From assembly GCA_028455995.1 (NCBI GenBank), contig JABELC010000009.1, positions 1,240,001 through 1,304,000 of the forward strand: a DNA stretch of 64,000 nt, in the 5' to 3' direction. The translations under genes and the position numbers were made by a program. Below are positions 11,050-24,130 of the stretch, in pieces (positions within the stretch are counted from its first letter, which is position 1; each line of letters opens with the position of its first letter). The notes under the pieces are model-generated. The model saw only the letters and a program-made list of their open reading frames with translations. It was not told where the DNA came from and ran no database searches. The stretch comes from Scleromitrula shiraiana (taxonomy: Eukaryota > Ascomycota > Leotiomycetes > Helotiales > Sclerotiniaceae).

Positions 11050-13536
11050 ATGCCTACTGCGGAAGGTAGCCCACAAACTCTCTACGATAAGGTTCTTCAG
11101 GACCATATCGTAGATGAGACAATGGATGGCACACTCTTGCTTTATATCGGTATATAGAATCCAACTAATCTCCAGAGCATTTCCATTGACTTTTTAATAT
11201 AGACAGACATTTAGTACATGAAGTCACTTCGCCGGTATGCATTCTCTGTCCCTTTGTCATGAGTAGTAAATAGCTAACCGATATCGTAGCAAGCATTTGA
11301 AGGATTGAAAAATGCTGGCAGAAAAGTCCGCAGACCAGATTGCACACTTGCAACTACTGACCATGTAAGAACTCTCTCAAGATAGACATTAAGTGCGAAC
11401 TAACATTCCCGAAAGAATGTTCCAACCACGTCGCGGAAATCCCTCAAAAATATCGAGACTTTCGTCGAAGAAGAAGATTCCAGACTTCAATGCATGACCC
11501 TCGAAGACAACGTCAAAGACTTTGGCATCACATACTTTGGCCTCGGCGATAAACGTCAGGGTATTGTGCATATCATTGGTCCCGAGCAAGGTTTCACTCT
11601 CCCAGGTACGACGGTCGTTTGTGGCGATAGTCATACATCTACACATGGAGCTTTTGGAGCTTTGGCATTCGGTATTGGAACGAGTGAAGTCGAGCATGTT
11701 CTTGCTACGCAAACCTTGATCCAATCAAGAAGTAAGAACATGAGGATTCAGGTAGATGGCGAACTTGCGCCAGGTGTCACAGCAAAAGATGTCATCTTAC
11801 ATGCTATCGGAAAGATTGGTACCGCTGGTGGAACTGGTGCTGTCATTGAGTTCTGTGGTTCCGTTATTCGTGGTTTGAGTATGGAGGGTCGTATGTCGAT
11901 CTGTAACATGTCAATTGAGGGTGGTGCTAGAGCTGGCATGATTGCTCCGGATGAGACTACCTTCGAATATCTTAAGGGTCGTCCCCTTGCACCAAAATTC
12001 GGCTCCGATGAGTGGAACAAGGCTACCAGATACTGGAAGAGTTTACAATCGGATCCAGGCGCAAAATACGATATCGATGTTTTCATTGATGGCAAGGACA
12101 TCGCACCAACTGTTTCTTGGGGTACCAGCCCAGAAGATGTTGTTCCCATTACTGGTGTAGTCCCTGACCCTGAGACTTTCACCGATGAAGGAAAGAAGCA
12201 AAATGGCCGAAGAATGTTGGAGTACATGGGTCTTACCGCCGGAACCAAAATGGAGGATATTGTTTTGGACAAGGTTTTCATCGGATCTTGTACAAACGCA
12301 AGAATCGAAGATCTCCGAGCTGCCGCAGGAATCGTCAAGGGTAAGAAGATTGCAGCCAACATCAAGCGAGCCATGGTTGTTCCTGGTTCGGGTCTTGTCA
12401 AGAACCAAGCAGAGGATGAAGGTATCGATAAAATCTTCCTTGATGCCGGATTCGAATGGAGAGAAGCTGGTTGCAGTATGTGTCTTGGTATGAATCCCGA
12501 TATCTTATCACCAAAGGAGCGATGCGCCAGTACCAGTAACAGAAATTTCGAGGGTCGCCAGGGAGCTGGAGGTCGTACTCACTTGATGTCACCAGCCATG
12601 GCTGCTGCTTGCGCCATTGTTGGCAAGCTTGCAGATGTACGAAACCTCGCCGAGCAAAAGAGCGCACCCGCCGCTGAGAAGGTATCATCAGTACCTGTTC
12701 AAAAGGCTCACATTGATGAACGTGTTGAGACTGATGACGATGAGCGGGAAATAATTGGCGATCAACCAGAAGATAACAGCCCACACACAAACACTATTGC
12801 TTCTCATGCCAGTGTTGGTCTTCCTAAGTTTACTGTCTATAAGGGAATTGCAGCACCATTAGACCGAGCCAATACGGATACCGATGCAATCATCCCCAAG
12901 CAATTTTTGAAGACGATCAAAAGAACCGGTCTCGGCTCTGCTCTCTTCTACGCTCTCCGATTCAACGAAGACGGATCCGAAAAGCCAGAATTCGTCCTCA
13001 ACCAAGAACCATACCGAAAAGCCAAGGTGCTTGTCGTAACCGGTCCTAACTTCGGCTGCGGAAGTTCTCGTGAGCACGCTCCATGGGCTCTCCTCGATTT
13101 CGGCATCAAATGTATCATCGCGCCCTCATTCGCCGATATCTTCTTCAACAACACATTCAAGAACGGCATGCTCCCAATCGCCATCACCAACCAAACCGAC
13201 CTCGACGCCATCGCCGCCGAAGCCCGCGCAGGCAAAGAAATCGAAATCGATCTCCCAAATCAAACCATCAACGATGAATCGGGCAAGAAAATATGCAGTT
13301 TCAACGTCGAACCGTTCAGAAAGGATTGTTTGGTTAATGGACTCGATGATATCGGATTAACTCTTAAGAAAGAGGAGCAGATTAGCAAGTTTGAACAGAA
13401 AATGACGAGGGATACGCCTTGGTTGAATGGAAGCGGGTATTTGAAACGAGGCAAGAATGGAAAATTGGCGATGAAACCTGCGGCGGTACCGAAGACGAAT
13501 CGTGGGGAGGAGATTAAGGAACCGCTTGATTGGTAG
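11050..13536 (+). CDS. LEU1: 3-isopropylmalate dehydratase (isopropylmalate isomerase)
   Basis: Interconverts 2- and 3-isopropylmalate, the second step of leucine synthesis; a single-chain cytosolic 4Fe-4S enzyme in fungi. Four exons: 11050..11149, 11203..11234, 11290..11364 and 11416..13536, giving 775 aa, the usual length for fungal LEU1. The tiny 32-base exon 2 restores the D-R-H-L-V-H-E-V-T-S-P block expected after the N-terminus. The iron-sulfur ligands are visible: Cys361 in G-S-C-T-N-A-R, and Cys422/Cys425 in C-S-M-C-L-G-M-N. The aconitase-type swivel domain (LeuD part) begins near residue 540 and contains the substrate loop G-C-G-S-S-R-E-H. The linker between the halves is acidic and low-complexity, as in other ascomycetes. 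A Leu3-type site lies upstream. The convergent neighbour is the zincin-like gene. Confidence 0.97.
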
Positions 13537-14674
13537 ATGCGGTGGGTGATGAATGGATGAATGGATGGATGGATGGATGGATACCTTGTGATTTGCCTTT
13601 TTTCTTTTAATCTTACTCTTACTCCTACTCCTACTCTTACTCGTACTCTTACTCTTACTTTGGTGCTGCGTATAGGAGTTCTTGAAGTTGAGGCTTCTTT
13701 CTTGTCTTTTTTCTTATGTATGTATGTATGTATGGGTGGGCTGCGGATTTCATATGTTATGTTATGATATGGTATGGTATGGTATGGTATGGTATGTGCA
13801 TATGGTGGGATGTGGGATGTGGGGTGCGGGATGGGTGATGCGTGATGGGTCTAACTTTTTTGGACGAGAATCGCTATTATATTATATTATATTATACGAT
13901 AGGATATTATATGAAGATAAAATTATGCATGGATGCATGGATGGATGGGAATCAGGAATTGAGGTTAAAATAAAATAAATCAATCAATGAATAAATGAAT
14001 CAATGAATCAATAAATGAATGAATGGAAAATAAATAAATAAATGAATGGATGAAAGATATGTTGGAATCGAGTAGAGTGGTAATTTATATATTTATATAT
14101 ATATATATATAGTTGGTTGGTTGGTTGCTATGGTATGGTATGGTATGGTATGGTATGGTATGGTATATACCTTGATGGATGGCTTGAATAATCTTGCTTG
14201 TGTTTGCTTGTTTGTTTGTTTGTATATGTATGTGTATGTGTATGTATAAGAGATGAAAATGAAAAGTGAAAAGTGAAAAGTGGAAAGTGAAAAGTGAAAA
14301 GTGGAAAGTGGAAGGAATGATAGTATTTGGATTTGAATTTGAATGGATGGTTATATTTATGATTATGATTATGATTATGATTATGATTATGATTGATATA
14401 GATGCCAGTGGATAATTTATATATTGTAGATATATACATACATACATATATATATAATAAATTCTGTACTTGAAATTTGAATAAATAGATAGTAAATAAA
14501 TAAATTAACTAACTAACTAACTAACGCAAATATAAACATAAATATAAAATCCATCTAACCAACCAACCACTCACGCATCAAATTTCAAATTTCAAATTTC
14601 AGATTTCCCTTCGAAATAAAAATCCCATCCCCCAACCCAATCAAAAAGAACACCCCCCCCTTTCCTCCCCTCTA
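13537..14674. repeat. Microsatellite-filled intergenic between convergent genes
   Basis: A dense series of simple repeats: GGAT/ATGG (about 13553-13580), an ACTCTT-like tract (13615-13660), ATGT (13715-13732), TATGG pentamers (13767-13797 and again 14129-14166), ATGA/AATA tracts (13980-14045), TA (14091-14111), GTTG (14112-14125), AAAGTG (14262-14321), GATTAT hexamers (14356-14394), TAACTAAC (about 14506-14524) and a C run near 14653. It covers the 3' flanks of LEU1 and the zincin-like gene. No gene is supported. Confidence 0.85.
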
Positions 14675-17600
14675 CTACAAAATCCACCCCGACCTCTCCA
14701 ACCCCTTCTTCCTCCCCTCCGAACTCCTCCTCCCCAACGCCTCCTCCCTCCCCTTCACCACCGGGCTCCCCAACCTCCTCCCCAACGCCTTCATATGCGT
14801 CAACTCCTGATCCCGATCCCGATCCCGATCCCTCCCTGTCCCCGCCCCCTCCCCCGCTTCCCGATCTATCTCTTCTTCTCTCTCCCGAATATCCCGCTCC
14901 TGCATCTCTCTCATCCATAACGGCGCATTTTCCCGCTCCACCTCCCGCGGTATATCCTCTAGATCTTCGATTTGGCGATCGATGCGGGAGCCGCCGAGGC
15001 GGCCGCGACGCGGCGGTGGCGCCCCGGGGAGGACCCCCGGCGTGTTGTGGATCCGCATTAGCTTGTCGCCTGTTCGCGCCACGCTATTGACTAATTCATA
15101 CACGTTGGTCCTGGGAGGGCCCTGCGCGCCCTCTTCCTGTAGGCCCTGGTTTTCGAACTTCGCCACGTCCGCTAAAAGCGCATTGTGTCTCTCGGTGCGG
15201 CGTTTTTTCTCGGCGGGCGGCACCACCGGTGTGGGTTTGGGGACGGCGGTTCGCTTGGCGCGCAGCACGAGACGCGTCCAGTCGATCTTTTGGCCTAGGT
15301 CCGAGAGCGCTTTTTCCGGGTCGATCTTGGTGGATCCGTCGAACCAGATGTAGAGCTCTGTGTCGGAGGGGAAGTTGCCGTGGATGAAGAGGGCGCTCTT
15401 GAGGGAATTCACCGAGGTTCTGTGCGGGACGGCGGTGAAATGATAAATCTCCGTTCCAGCGCGATCGGTTCGGCCGGGGGGAGGATGGGGTCGTCCGGCG
15501 ATTCCTAGCTTGGTTTCGCTTTCTTCTTTCTTGTACCGATTGGCGCGGATTATGAGCGTTGCCGAGGTTCCCCATTGAGGAAGGTTTTTACTTCGACAGA
15601 AAGATCTCAAGTCGGATAAGCCCCAGTATACTGGGAATGGGGCTAAGAATAGGTTTTCGCGGTGCTCCCAATATTGCTTGTAACTCTGCAATTCATGTAA
15701 TAAATGAGCTCTACAGCGCTGGACCTTCTGTTCTTTTCCGATGCTAATAGGACTTAACTTGCGAAAAGCGATAAGCATATCGAGCCCGTTCTCGGCCCAT
15801 ATGAGGCAGCTTTTGTACATGATTTCTAGAACGTTGGAATAATCCAACTCATACGTCGGGTTCCTTCTACGTTCTTCCGGAGAGAGTTGATTCATTCTCT
15901 TATACATCTTAAATATGTTAAAACTTTCAATTCTGTGTGCCAAGTTCCAGCCAGCTTTTGTGCCATTCAATATCCTGTCTTGTTGTGCTGCTTGAGTCGA
16001 AGGTAGACGGGGCAGAGGTAGACCATTAGAACGGCACCAATCCCATCCCTGGATCCATGTCCAATATCCAACGTTATTGAAAGAGAATTGGTTAAGCTCT
16101 GTAAGTATTGGACTAATTTCTCCATGTGCCGGTGGATTTTCAAGAACATCCTTTGGTTCATAGATTGTTCTCAAGTGCCTGACTGGAGCTCCATGGCGTG
16201 GATCGTTGACTTCTCCAACAACTTGGGGCAGGCTATGCTGCTGACGTACTCGGTCGTAATCCTGTTTGGCGCGATCCTCTCTAACTTCATTAAAAGCTTT
16301 TTGCAAAGTGGTCGATATTGAAAGTCGTTCCACATGACTTGGTTGGAATTCTGTGGTGGGACGATAACGAACTTCAATGCGTGTCAATCCCTCACTATCA
16401 TCATCTAAAATTGTCGATAAATCAGCTTCAAGCTGGCAATCGTCATAGGACTCGATGGAATAGTTGATATATTCTGCATCTTGTTCTAAGGCAGTTGGCC
16501 GTTTGGGTACTGGCGGCTGAGGAAGTGTCCTCCGGAGGTGTACACTTCCCCCAAATTTCAGTTCCGGATCATAATCATCTACAGTGCCAACCGCACTGAT
16601 CATTGAGCCATCTAGTCCATCGATGAGATCAGCATCTTCTATATTTTCCACCGGTCTACCAGCAGAGAACTGCGGGAGTCTATACCGGCCTTTCCATTTT
16701 GGCATGTTAAAAATTTCATCCACGGTAAAATTTGGTTCTCTGGAAAACCCTCCCACCTCCCTTCTCCAAGGGCAATTAAAATCCGGCTGTAAGAGCCTCC
16801 TCATTTTACCAGGTAACTGAGTAGGATCTACTCGCAGAGTATGTTTATCCCACCACGACTGTTGCATTTTCTCCGCGACATAATCAGTAGTGATGAGCTC
16901 TAGGGTATCAAAGAATGGCCGATCCTCGTTAATAGTATGTGTGGGGTGCCAGCAGAGTGCCCAGCCAAGCTTACCAAAGTTAGGTGTTGGTTGTCTGGGT
17001 CTGCAGAACTGAGGATGCCATCCGCCAAAGATGTAGGAGATAAACGAAGCTCCAATCTCGCTAAGACAATCAGTACCGACATAGGGCTCGCAAAGACCAT
17101 TATCGGGATTAAATGATCTGAAATCCTGATGAAACATAGCATGGCCAATCTCATGAACCATAGTAATAGCAGCCATAAACTGTGCTCTGATACGAATCTC
17201 GGACCCGGGGACATTGAGGCGCATCGGAATCAAATATATATCCATGATGGCTATAGAAAGTGGTCGTCGTGTTTTGCCTGCCCTAGAAGCCTCCAAATCA
17301 CTTTTTTCGATGTCCCGGGGTTCGATGATTGGAAAATGGACCTCTTGATTGTCTACCAACCTAGTGATGCCATTCCATCCTCGTTCGTTATACATAAGAC
17401 TATTCGTTCTCCATTTTGTACTTTTTGCAATCTCCTCGAGTTCTAATTGTGCTTTCTCAAGATCCCGACCCCTGATATTATCTCTCAAGGGGATGATTTC
17501 TGGGCACATAAGCTGTGTATGCTCGGCATGTTTTACATCTTGAGGAGAACCAAAGATTTTACTCGAGGGCAGAAAACTCGCACAGTACGGCATGCCAACT

Positions 17601-17873
17601 TCAAGTAAGCGTGTTGCAAGACGCATACTCGGAAGTAAAAGCCGATAATCACGATCGCCAACTTCCCATCTATCTCGCCGAAAAAAATGATGAACCGGTC
17701 CTGTTAAGGTGGGTGGATTAAGGAACTGTTCTGCTTTTCGTCTAGTGGCTGTCTGGATGAGTAACTTGAACATCAGTTTGAGAGTACTTTGAACACCTAC
17801 CTGGATCAAATTGAATGTTACCTAGAGCACCGTGTGCTCTCAGGTAGTTTACATCCCATTCTGTCGAGGCCAT
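14675..17873 (-). CDS. Large uncharacterised protein with HEIGH zincin motif
   Basis: I do not recognise a named family. Model: 17873..17801 joined to 17748..14675 (1048 aa). The 52-base intron runs from GTAGGT to CAGACAG; taking the second AG keeps the frame from ATG 17873. Residues 223-227 are H-E-I-G-H inside a V-H-E-I-G-H-A-M-F-H helix, the zinc-binding signature of zincin metalloproteases. A glutamate in L-S-E-I-G-A-S-F (about residue 255, 28 after the second His) could be the third ligand, as in gluzincins. There is no signal peptide or membrane segment. Residues beyond about 780 are basic, low-complexity and much more GC-rich than the 5' two thirds, ending in a run of R-D repeats. The catalytic core looks intact, but peptidase activity is only inferred from the motif. 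Fungal relatives are probably annotated only as hypothetical. Confidence 0.75.
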
Positions 17874-19002
17874 ATTGGATTGAATAATATCTCTATTGCG
17901 TCAAATCAACTGATGGTAGGTTCAATTTCACCTTATCAATCCAATATGAATAAAAATACAATTTCTGAGTTATAGGAAAGTAGCAACTGAGCACTAGCTA
18001 ACATTGTGCAAGCAAACTACTGAATGCAGATATTAGAATTGGAATGCAACAAACAACAAAGGAAAGGAGTCTTTTAACTCTTGCAACGCTTCAATCTTTC
18101 TTATTGTGAGATTGCTTGTTTATCGTTGCTCTAAAGAATAGACATGTAAAGTTCTTTGTTCAATTGCTTTCTCTTTGATGATGGATCACACCAATTCCGG
18201 TCATCTTAGCAGAAAATTTCTCGCAACTGAAATGAGGTGAGTTGTAGAATTCTATTGTATGATCATGTTATCATATTGATATAATTCTTCGACGTTCAAT
18301 CATAACATGGCGGTCATTACCATATATCCAGGCATTGGAATGTGCGTTTACATAGTAGGTGATTGATAGTGGAGTGAGTGAGTGGTTTGGTCTTTGGGTT
18401 GTAAGCTCCCGAGCTCCCGGGTTACCACAGCTCCCAAAGCGATTTGACTCGATTACATAACCTGACAAAAGCATGAATCTTATACTTCCGTATGGCACTC
18501 GCCATTTCATGCAATAAGCTCCAGTTTATATTCAGCCATGATTGATCAATCAGTCAATCAATCGATCATCCCAAAAGCATTTATCAACAAAAATGATATT
18601 AAAAATCCAATCGATCTATTCCATAAGTAATTTCGTCTTCAAACAATGTAACTATAGTATCTAACAATCTGTCTTATGTTTGTCTGCAAGTCTCTCTCTC
18701 TGTGAGTCTTCTCGCCATAGAAATAAAGTAAGATATAAGAATCCATACAGCATCAGTAATATCCTATGCTTTATATCCAAAACTCATTCCCTCCGAACTG
18801 AACCGAACTTCAAACGCCCGCTGAACGCTATCAAAACTCCCCATTACTTTTTTTTCTGGCCAATTCCAATTCCCATTCAAATGTCAATGCCAATGCCAAT
18901 GCCGCAGAAAACTCCGCCCAATGCAGCCACCCATATTATGCTCCGATCCTTTTTTGGTATAATTATCGTAACGAATGTTTAGTTTCCTCTTCGTTTCCAT
19001 TA
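17874..19002. other. Intergenic, promoter of the zincin-like gene
   Basis: About 1.1 kb, with ATCAATC-type direct repeats near 18541-18566 and CCAATG units near 18885-18902. No coding region, RNA gene or recognised site is seen. The end nearest 19003 is the 3' flank of the MFS gene. Confidence 0.5.
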
Positions 19003-20840
19003 TCATTCCTCTCGTTCCCAATCCCCATCAACTTCATTCACAACAACTATAACTGTAGATTGAGAACATGACCCTGCATTCGTACCTATCTTAACAAGAT
19101 CGGTTCTTCCTCTTTCCTCCCTATCATCAGGATTCTCTCTCCTCGATCTAGAAACCATAAAACATTGAATTGAACCCACGATTGCCACCAGGGCACTTCC
19201 AAACCATGCCATGCCGGAAAAATTGTTTCGGCTTCCTAATGCATAGAGATATCCGGATACAGGCGGTGCGACTGTTCTGCAAGCTGCACCGGCGGAGGCA
19301 GCTAATCCGTTTACTTTTCCGAGTACGGAAGGCGATGGTGTGGCTTCTTTAATTAGTATTAGAAGAACGGGATATGCGATGATGGAGAGAAGGTTCCGGA
19401 CAAAGAGACAGGTGTAGAGGCCTGTATAGAGTAAAGATGATGGGAGATAGCTGAGGAAGGGAACCATAAAGTATGCGACTGGGTGGAGAATGCTGACCAT
19501 GATGAAGAGTTGATAGATACCGAAATGCGCGGCGAAAATGGGGAAGATTACGGCTTGGACAAAGAGAGCGATCATACCGTTAATGGACATGATTACGCCG
19601 ACTTGTTGGACGGACATCCCAAGGCCTCCAGGGAATGCGAAGGGATTGATGTTTCCAGCGTTAATCATTGTGGAGATGCTTTCGGGTCGTTTCTCGTCTT
19701 CGAGGAATATAGGGAGGAGGTGGTCGTATGTCATTGAGTGATAAGTAAATATACCCAATGCAATAATCAGTGCAACCACGTTTCGGTTGAAAATCTTTGG
19801 AGGAGTAAACTTTGTTGGTGTGTTCCTCCATTCCGTATCATCACTTCCCTCAAAAGTTCCATAGCTCTCAGAACGCAAATCAACCGCAGGAGTCTTGATA
19901 GCATCCGCGGTGGCCATCAATGGTGTCTCTTCGGAATGGTAGGTATCGTCAGGTAAGGATATGCGAGGTTGCATATCTGGATGAGTTTCCTCGAGTAAGA
20001 AGTAACCCGCTAGGATACTTATCAGTAATAAACCGGCACATATCAGATTCGGTAATAGGTATGGAAATGTGTTGAACAATCCATGGGGGGAAAATATGTT
20101 TGGAAAAGTTTCGCTTGGGTCTGCAAATGTGCCTCCAATTGCTGGACCTATAATAGTACCTATGCTCCATACAAAAGGCATTACGGAGTATGCTCGGGCT
20201 AGAAAAACGAATGTCAATTAGCCATTGTTCCCATCTGGTGTTGACATGAGCCAAAATCATATTCACCCACTAGCCCAAAATACTTACGTTCATGTTCTGG
20301 TTTTGTGACCATTTCGCCAACCATCGTCTGAATAACTCCAATATTTCCATTCAAGAAACCACCCAGTGCTCTACCAATCAGAGCCACCCATATATTTGAC
20401 GCAAATCCAACCATAATCATACTCAACATTGTTCCGCAACATCCTGCGAGGAGCACCGGTTTTCGGCCAATACGATCCGATAATCCTCCCCAATACATTC
20501 CCGTTGTTGCTTCCGCGAGCGCGAAGGCCGAGATAAGTAAACCAGCATAGAATGACGCATCATCTTCACTGCCAACTTCGAATTTCTTAACAAGTGCCCA
20601 AGCGTAAGGGAAGATGGAAGTAAGGGCGATGGGTTCTGCGAGGCGGACGATAGCTATATATAATTAGGAATTAGAAAATGTTCTTGTGTACATTGCTAGA
20701 TCGTGGCGCATGTATGCATAGAATGGAATGGAATGAAACACAACGAAACGAAATTAAATGTACTCACCAAGTAAGAATAATTGAGTGGTAGGAAATTTAT
20801 TCGGATCTTGTATCAACGATTTCCGATTACCGCGGGGCAT
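19003..20840 (-). CDS. MFS transporter, ZIFL/YCR023C-like
   Basis: Membrane transporter of the major facilitator superfamily. Three exons: 20840..20768, 20653..20288 and 20198..19003, 544 aa. The junctions give the family-typical P-E-H-E-P-R-A-Y-S-V-M-P-F-V-W at the exon 2/3 border. Motif A after TM2 reads G-G-L-S-D-R-I-G-R-K-P-V-L-L. The I-G-T-I-I-G-P-A-I-G-G segment is the motif C type of drug:proton antiporters, and about 12 hydrophobic segments are visible. A hydrophilic central loop (about residues 245-290) separates the halves, and the C-terminus is charged. This subgroup includes plant zinc-induced facilitator-like proteins and fungal YCR023C; the substrate is unknown. It is probably in the vacuolar or plasma membrane. 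The 113-base first intron is the longest in this gene. Confidence 0.9.
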
Positions 20841-23622
20841 CCTTCGGGTGCCTCTATTTTTATCTTCCCAATTTCAAGTACGCTGACGATGATGGATTTT
20901 TTCTTAGAAGCCAAGGTAAATTGTAGAAGAGAAAGTAAACGATTTGAGTCTTGAGATAACCTCCAGCCCCTCAAATAAGAGGGAGAAAAAGTCTCAAGAA
21001 AAGATTGAATTAAGAAAACAAATACGAAAGCAGGTAGTAAAAAAGGGAGACAATGTTGAAAGATAGTAAGTCTATTACTGGATTTAGACTTTGGAGGGGG
21101 AGCGGAAGTAAATAAAAGGACGAAAGAGGAGAGGAAGTAAATAAAAAGACGGAAGAGGACAGGACAATGTAAGAATAAATTAGATAAATTAGGTAAACAG
21201 ATAGAGAGGGAGAGAGAGATAGAGAGAGAAAGAGAGAGAAAGAGAGAGATAGAGAGAGATATATAAATTGTTTCTATGTGAGTTACTTATTATTCCAATA
21301 AAATCGAATTGAAATAATAAAACCAAGAAGGGAAGAGAAAGTTTTAAAAGTTTTAAAATTTTATTAATATGTTTTCCCTTCTCGGCATCTATACGCACCT
21401 TGACCAAGTAAGTAAGTATCTTTCTTCCTTCGTTGGTCAGACGAGAAACAATTAATGAATTCAAATAGAAATGAAAATTCAAATCTTTTCTTCGTCTTTT
21501 TCGTCTTCTTCCTCTTTTCTTATCTTTGTATATTATTATCTATTTTTCTCTTCACCTTATAAGAGTGATTTGTTTATTCCTCGTATAGAATAATATACAT
21601 ACATTATTACCGTTTAGACTTTGCGTAGAACATATATATAAATATCTCTGTGCTCAATTACTTAATATAGAAGCATATAATAATCTTCAATTTTTTTATA
21701 CTCTGATAAGGTAAAGTAAAGTGTATGTGGAGAAAGAAGAGATTATTTATTAAAAGAAAATTGAATATTTATTAATAAAAGTTTCCCTTCCAACTAATTA
21801 AGTAATAATTAAGAATGGAAATAGTTAGAATCTTCTCTTATTCTCTTATTATTATCTTCTTCTCACAGGGCTCTCTTCATCTGATTTTTTTATATACATC
21901 GGAAAGAGTGATGAAGAATTTTAGATGTTTGAATCCAATCCCCGAAGTCTATGAAGCTAATGCATGATAATTCAGGGATTAACTAGTGCTTAGATTTGAA
22001 TGTGGGTTGGACCGGCACGTTCCAAGACTGATTCCAAGGTTGCATTGTGCATTGTGCATTCTGCATTCTGCATTCAACATTCAACATTCAACACCATGAA
22101 AACAAGGATTGGGGAAATTTTGATTGATGGATTCGGATTCAGATTCTCATTCGAGGAACTTCAACCTCGGAAAGATCTAATAAATTCAATTCATCTTTAT
22201 CATCTCATCTCATATCATTGGATGAATCAATTCATTTCAAAGTGAATTGATCAATTGATGTATGTTACCTACATGACTGTAACACCAGAACACCAGACTA
22301 TAAACCCGGAACTCTTTTTCCATCCCGAAAGACGCCAAGATCTTTGCCATGTTCTCCCCATCATCCATCATCCATCATCCATCATCCAATAAACTACGGA
22401 ATCTACGGTATGGGTACAATATGTATGTATGTATCTGCAGCTTACGCCTCGATGAATTTATCAAATCTTTTATTGACCGGATGGACTTCGACCTTGTGAT
22501 ACTCGTACTTGTTCCATCATATGTTCCATCATGTGTTCCATCATGAATATCTTCTGTACGTACATGAGGAAAAACCCAAGTTACAACACTTTAATTCATC
22601 TATATACTCTAGTATACTAGAATCTAGGGTGAGACTGTGAGTAGGGGTCAAATTGAAGTAATAAGGTACCTTTTTTATTTATTTATTTTTTTTTAAAAAC
22701 TTTCTCTAGTTCTAGTGGGGTTATTAGTCCAGCTCCCCAAGAACGACCTAGAAATCTCGGGCCATTTACTATCACCCCACCTCGCTCATCACTATCCCAT
22801 GGCCGAACACCATATCCCGATTATCATGTGGTCTGTGCATATGTATGTATCATTTATCATCACACCTACATTTCTACTAAATTCATTACATAAACGGAAT
22901 ATACTCCTTCTTTTGTCTAAAATTTGAACTCTTTCAATATATTTATCCATACATATATATACTTACTTGATAAACCTCATCTGAATCTATTGATCTCTCT
23001 CTACTAATAAGTCGAGATTTTCAAAAATGCAACACCTTTGCTATTTTTCTAACTAACTAACTAACTAACCATGATATCTATCTTCCTTCTTCATCACAAT
23101 ATCCATCTTCATCACAGTATCCATCTTCATCACAATACCCATCTTCAAACATCACATCACGATAAATCCCACCCAAACTCATAAAATCTAAAATGGAAAA
23201 CACCCGTAGACGTAGATATATGAACCCACTACTAGTAATCTACATACATACATCCATCCATACATCCATATATTTCAACTATACACTTCGATTCCCCCCA
23301 TTGAGCAGTAGAGAATACAAACATTTTCGTCTATCTTCCCCATTGCCCGTTGATAGACTGTCTAACTGACTGATTGACTGATTATATATAATAATAAATC
23401 GATCGATCGATATCTTAGATATATACATAATAGAGTAAACAGATAAAAATCCACTATATATCAACCACCTATAACAAACAAACAAACAACACACCATCGA
23501 TAATAATCCAAAATAGACCGACTCATGATTCTCCTCTATGATTTCCCACCGCCCAGTATCATCTTGAAATATATGGATGTATTGATAGGACTTTGAGAAT
23601 TGGTTTAAATGAAAATGAAAAT

Positions 23623-23660
<38 letters not shown>

Positions 23661-24054
23661 TCATCAGTTTTATTGTTAAAATATTAATAGTATTAGAATT
23701 AATCGGGAAACGGGAAACGGGAAATGGTACTTTATTATGTATGGAGATAGAAGCTGGTAGCTTGTTTTGTATATTAAGACTTTTTTTTAGGATTTTTTTA
23801 GAGGTTTTTTTAGGTTAATTATGTTATTTTATGTTATGTTATGTTGTATCTAATGAGACTCGGACGTTGGGTTGATTTTTTATTTTAATTATTTTGAAGT
23901 TATTTATTCATTCATATATTTATTGGTTTGGTGATTTTATTTTATTGTATTGTATTTATTGTATTTTTTTTTGTCTTTTGCTGTATCGATCTGTCTATCT
24001 ATCTATCTATCTATTATATTTTTGCTTTTTTATGTTGGTTGCTTATGTGGTTAT

Positions 24055-24130
24055 GTAGATGTGGATATGTAGATATGGTTACGTAGAGATGGATACGTAG
24101 ATATAGTTACGTAGATATAGTTACGTAGAT
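24055..24130. repeat. 14-bp minisatellite, about five units
   Basis: Successive units gtagatgtggatat, gtagatatggttac, gtagagatggatac, gtagatatagttac and gtagatatagttac are each exactly 14 bases, followed by a partial unit. It lies inside the gene-free interval. Confidence 0.8.

Noticed and set aside
11748..12790. Long antisense frames opposite LEU1
   Set aside because: Shadows of a strongly codon-biased conserved gene on the other strand.
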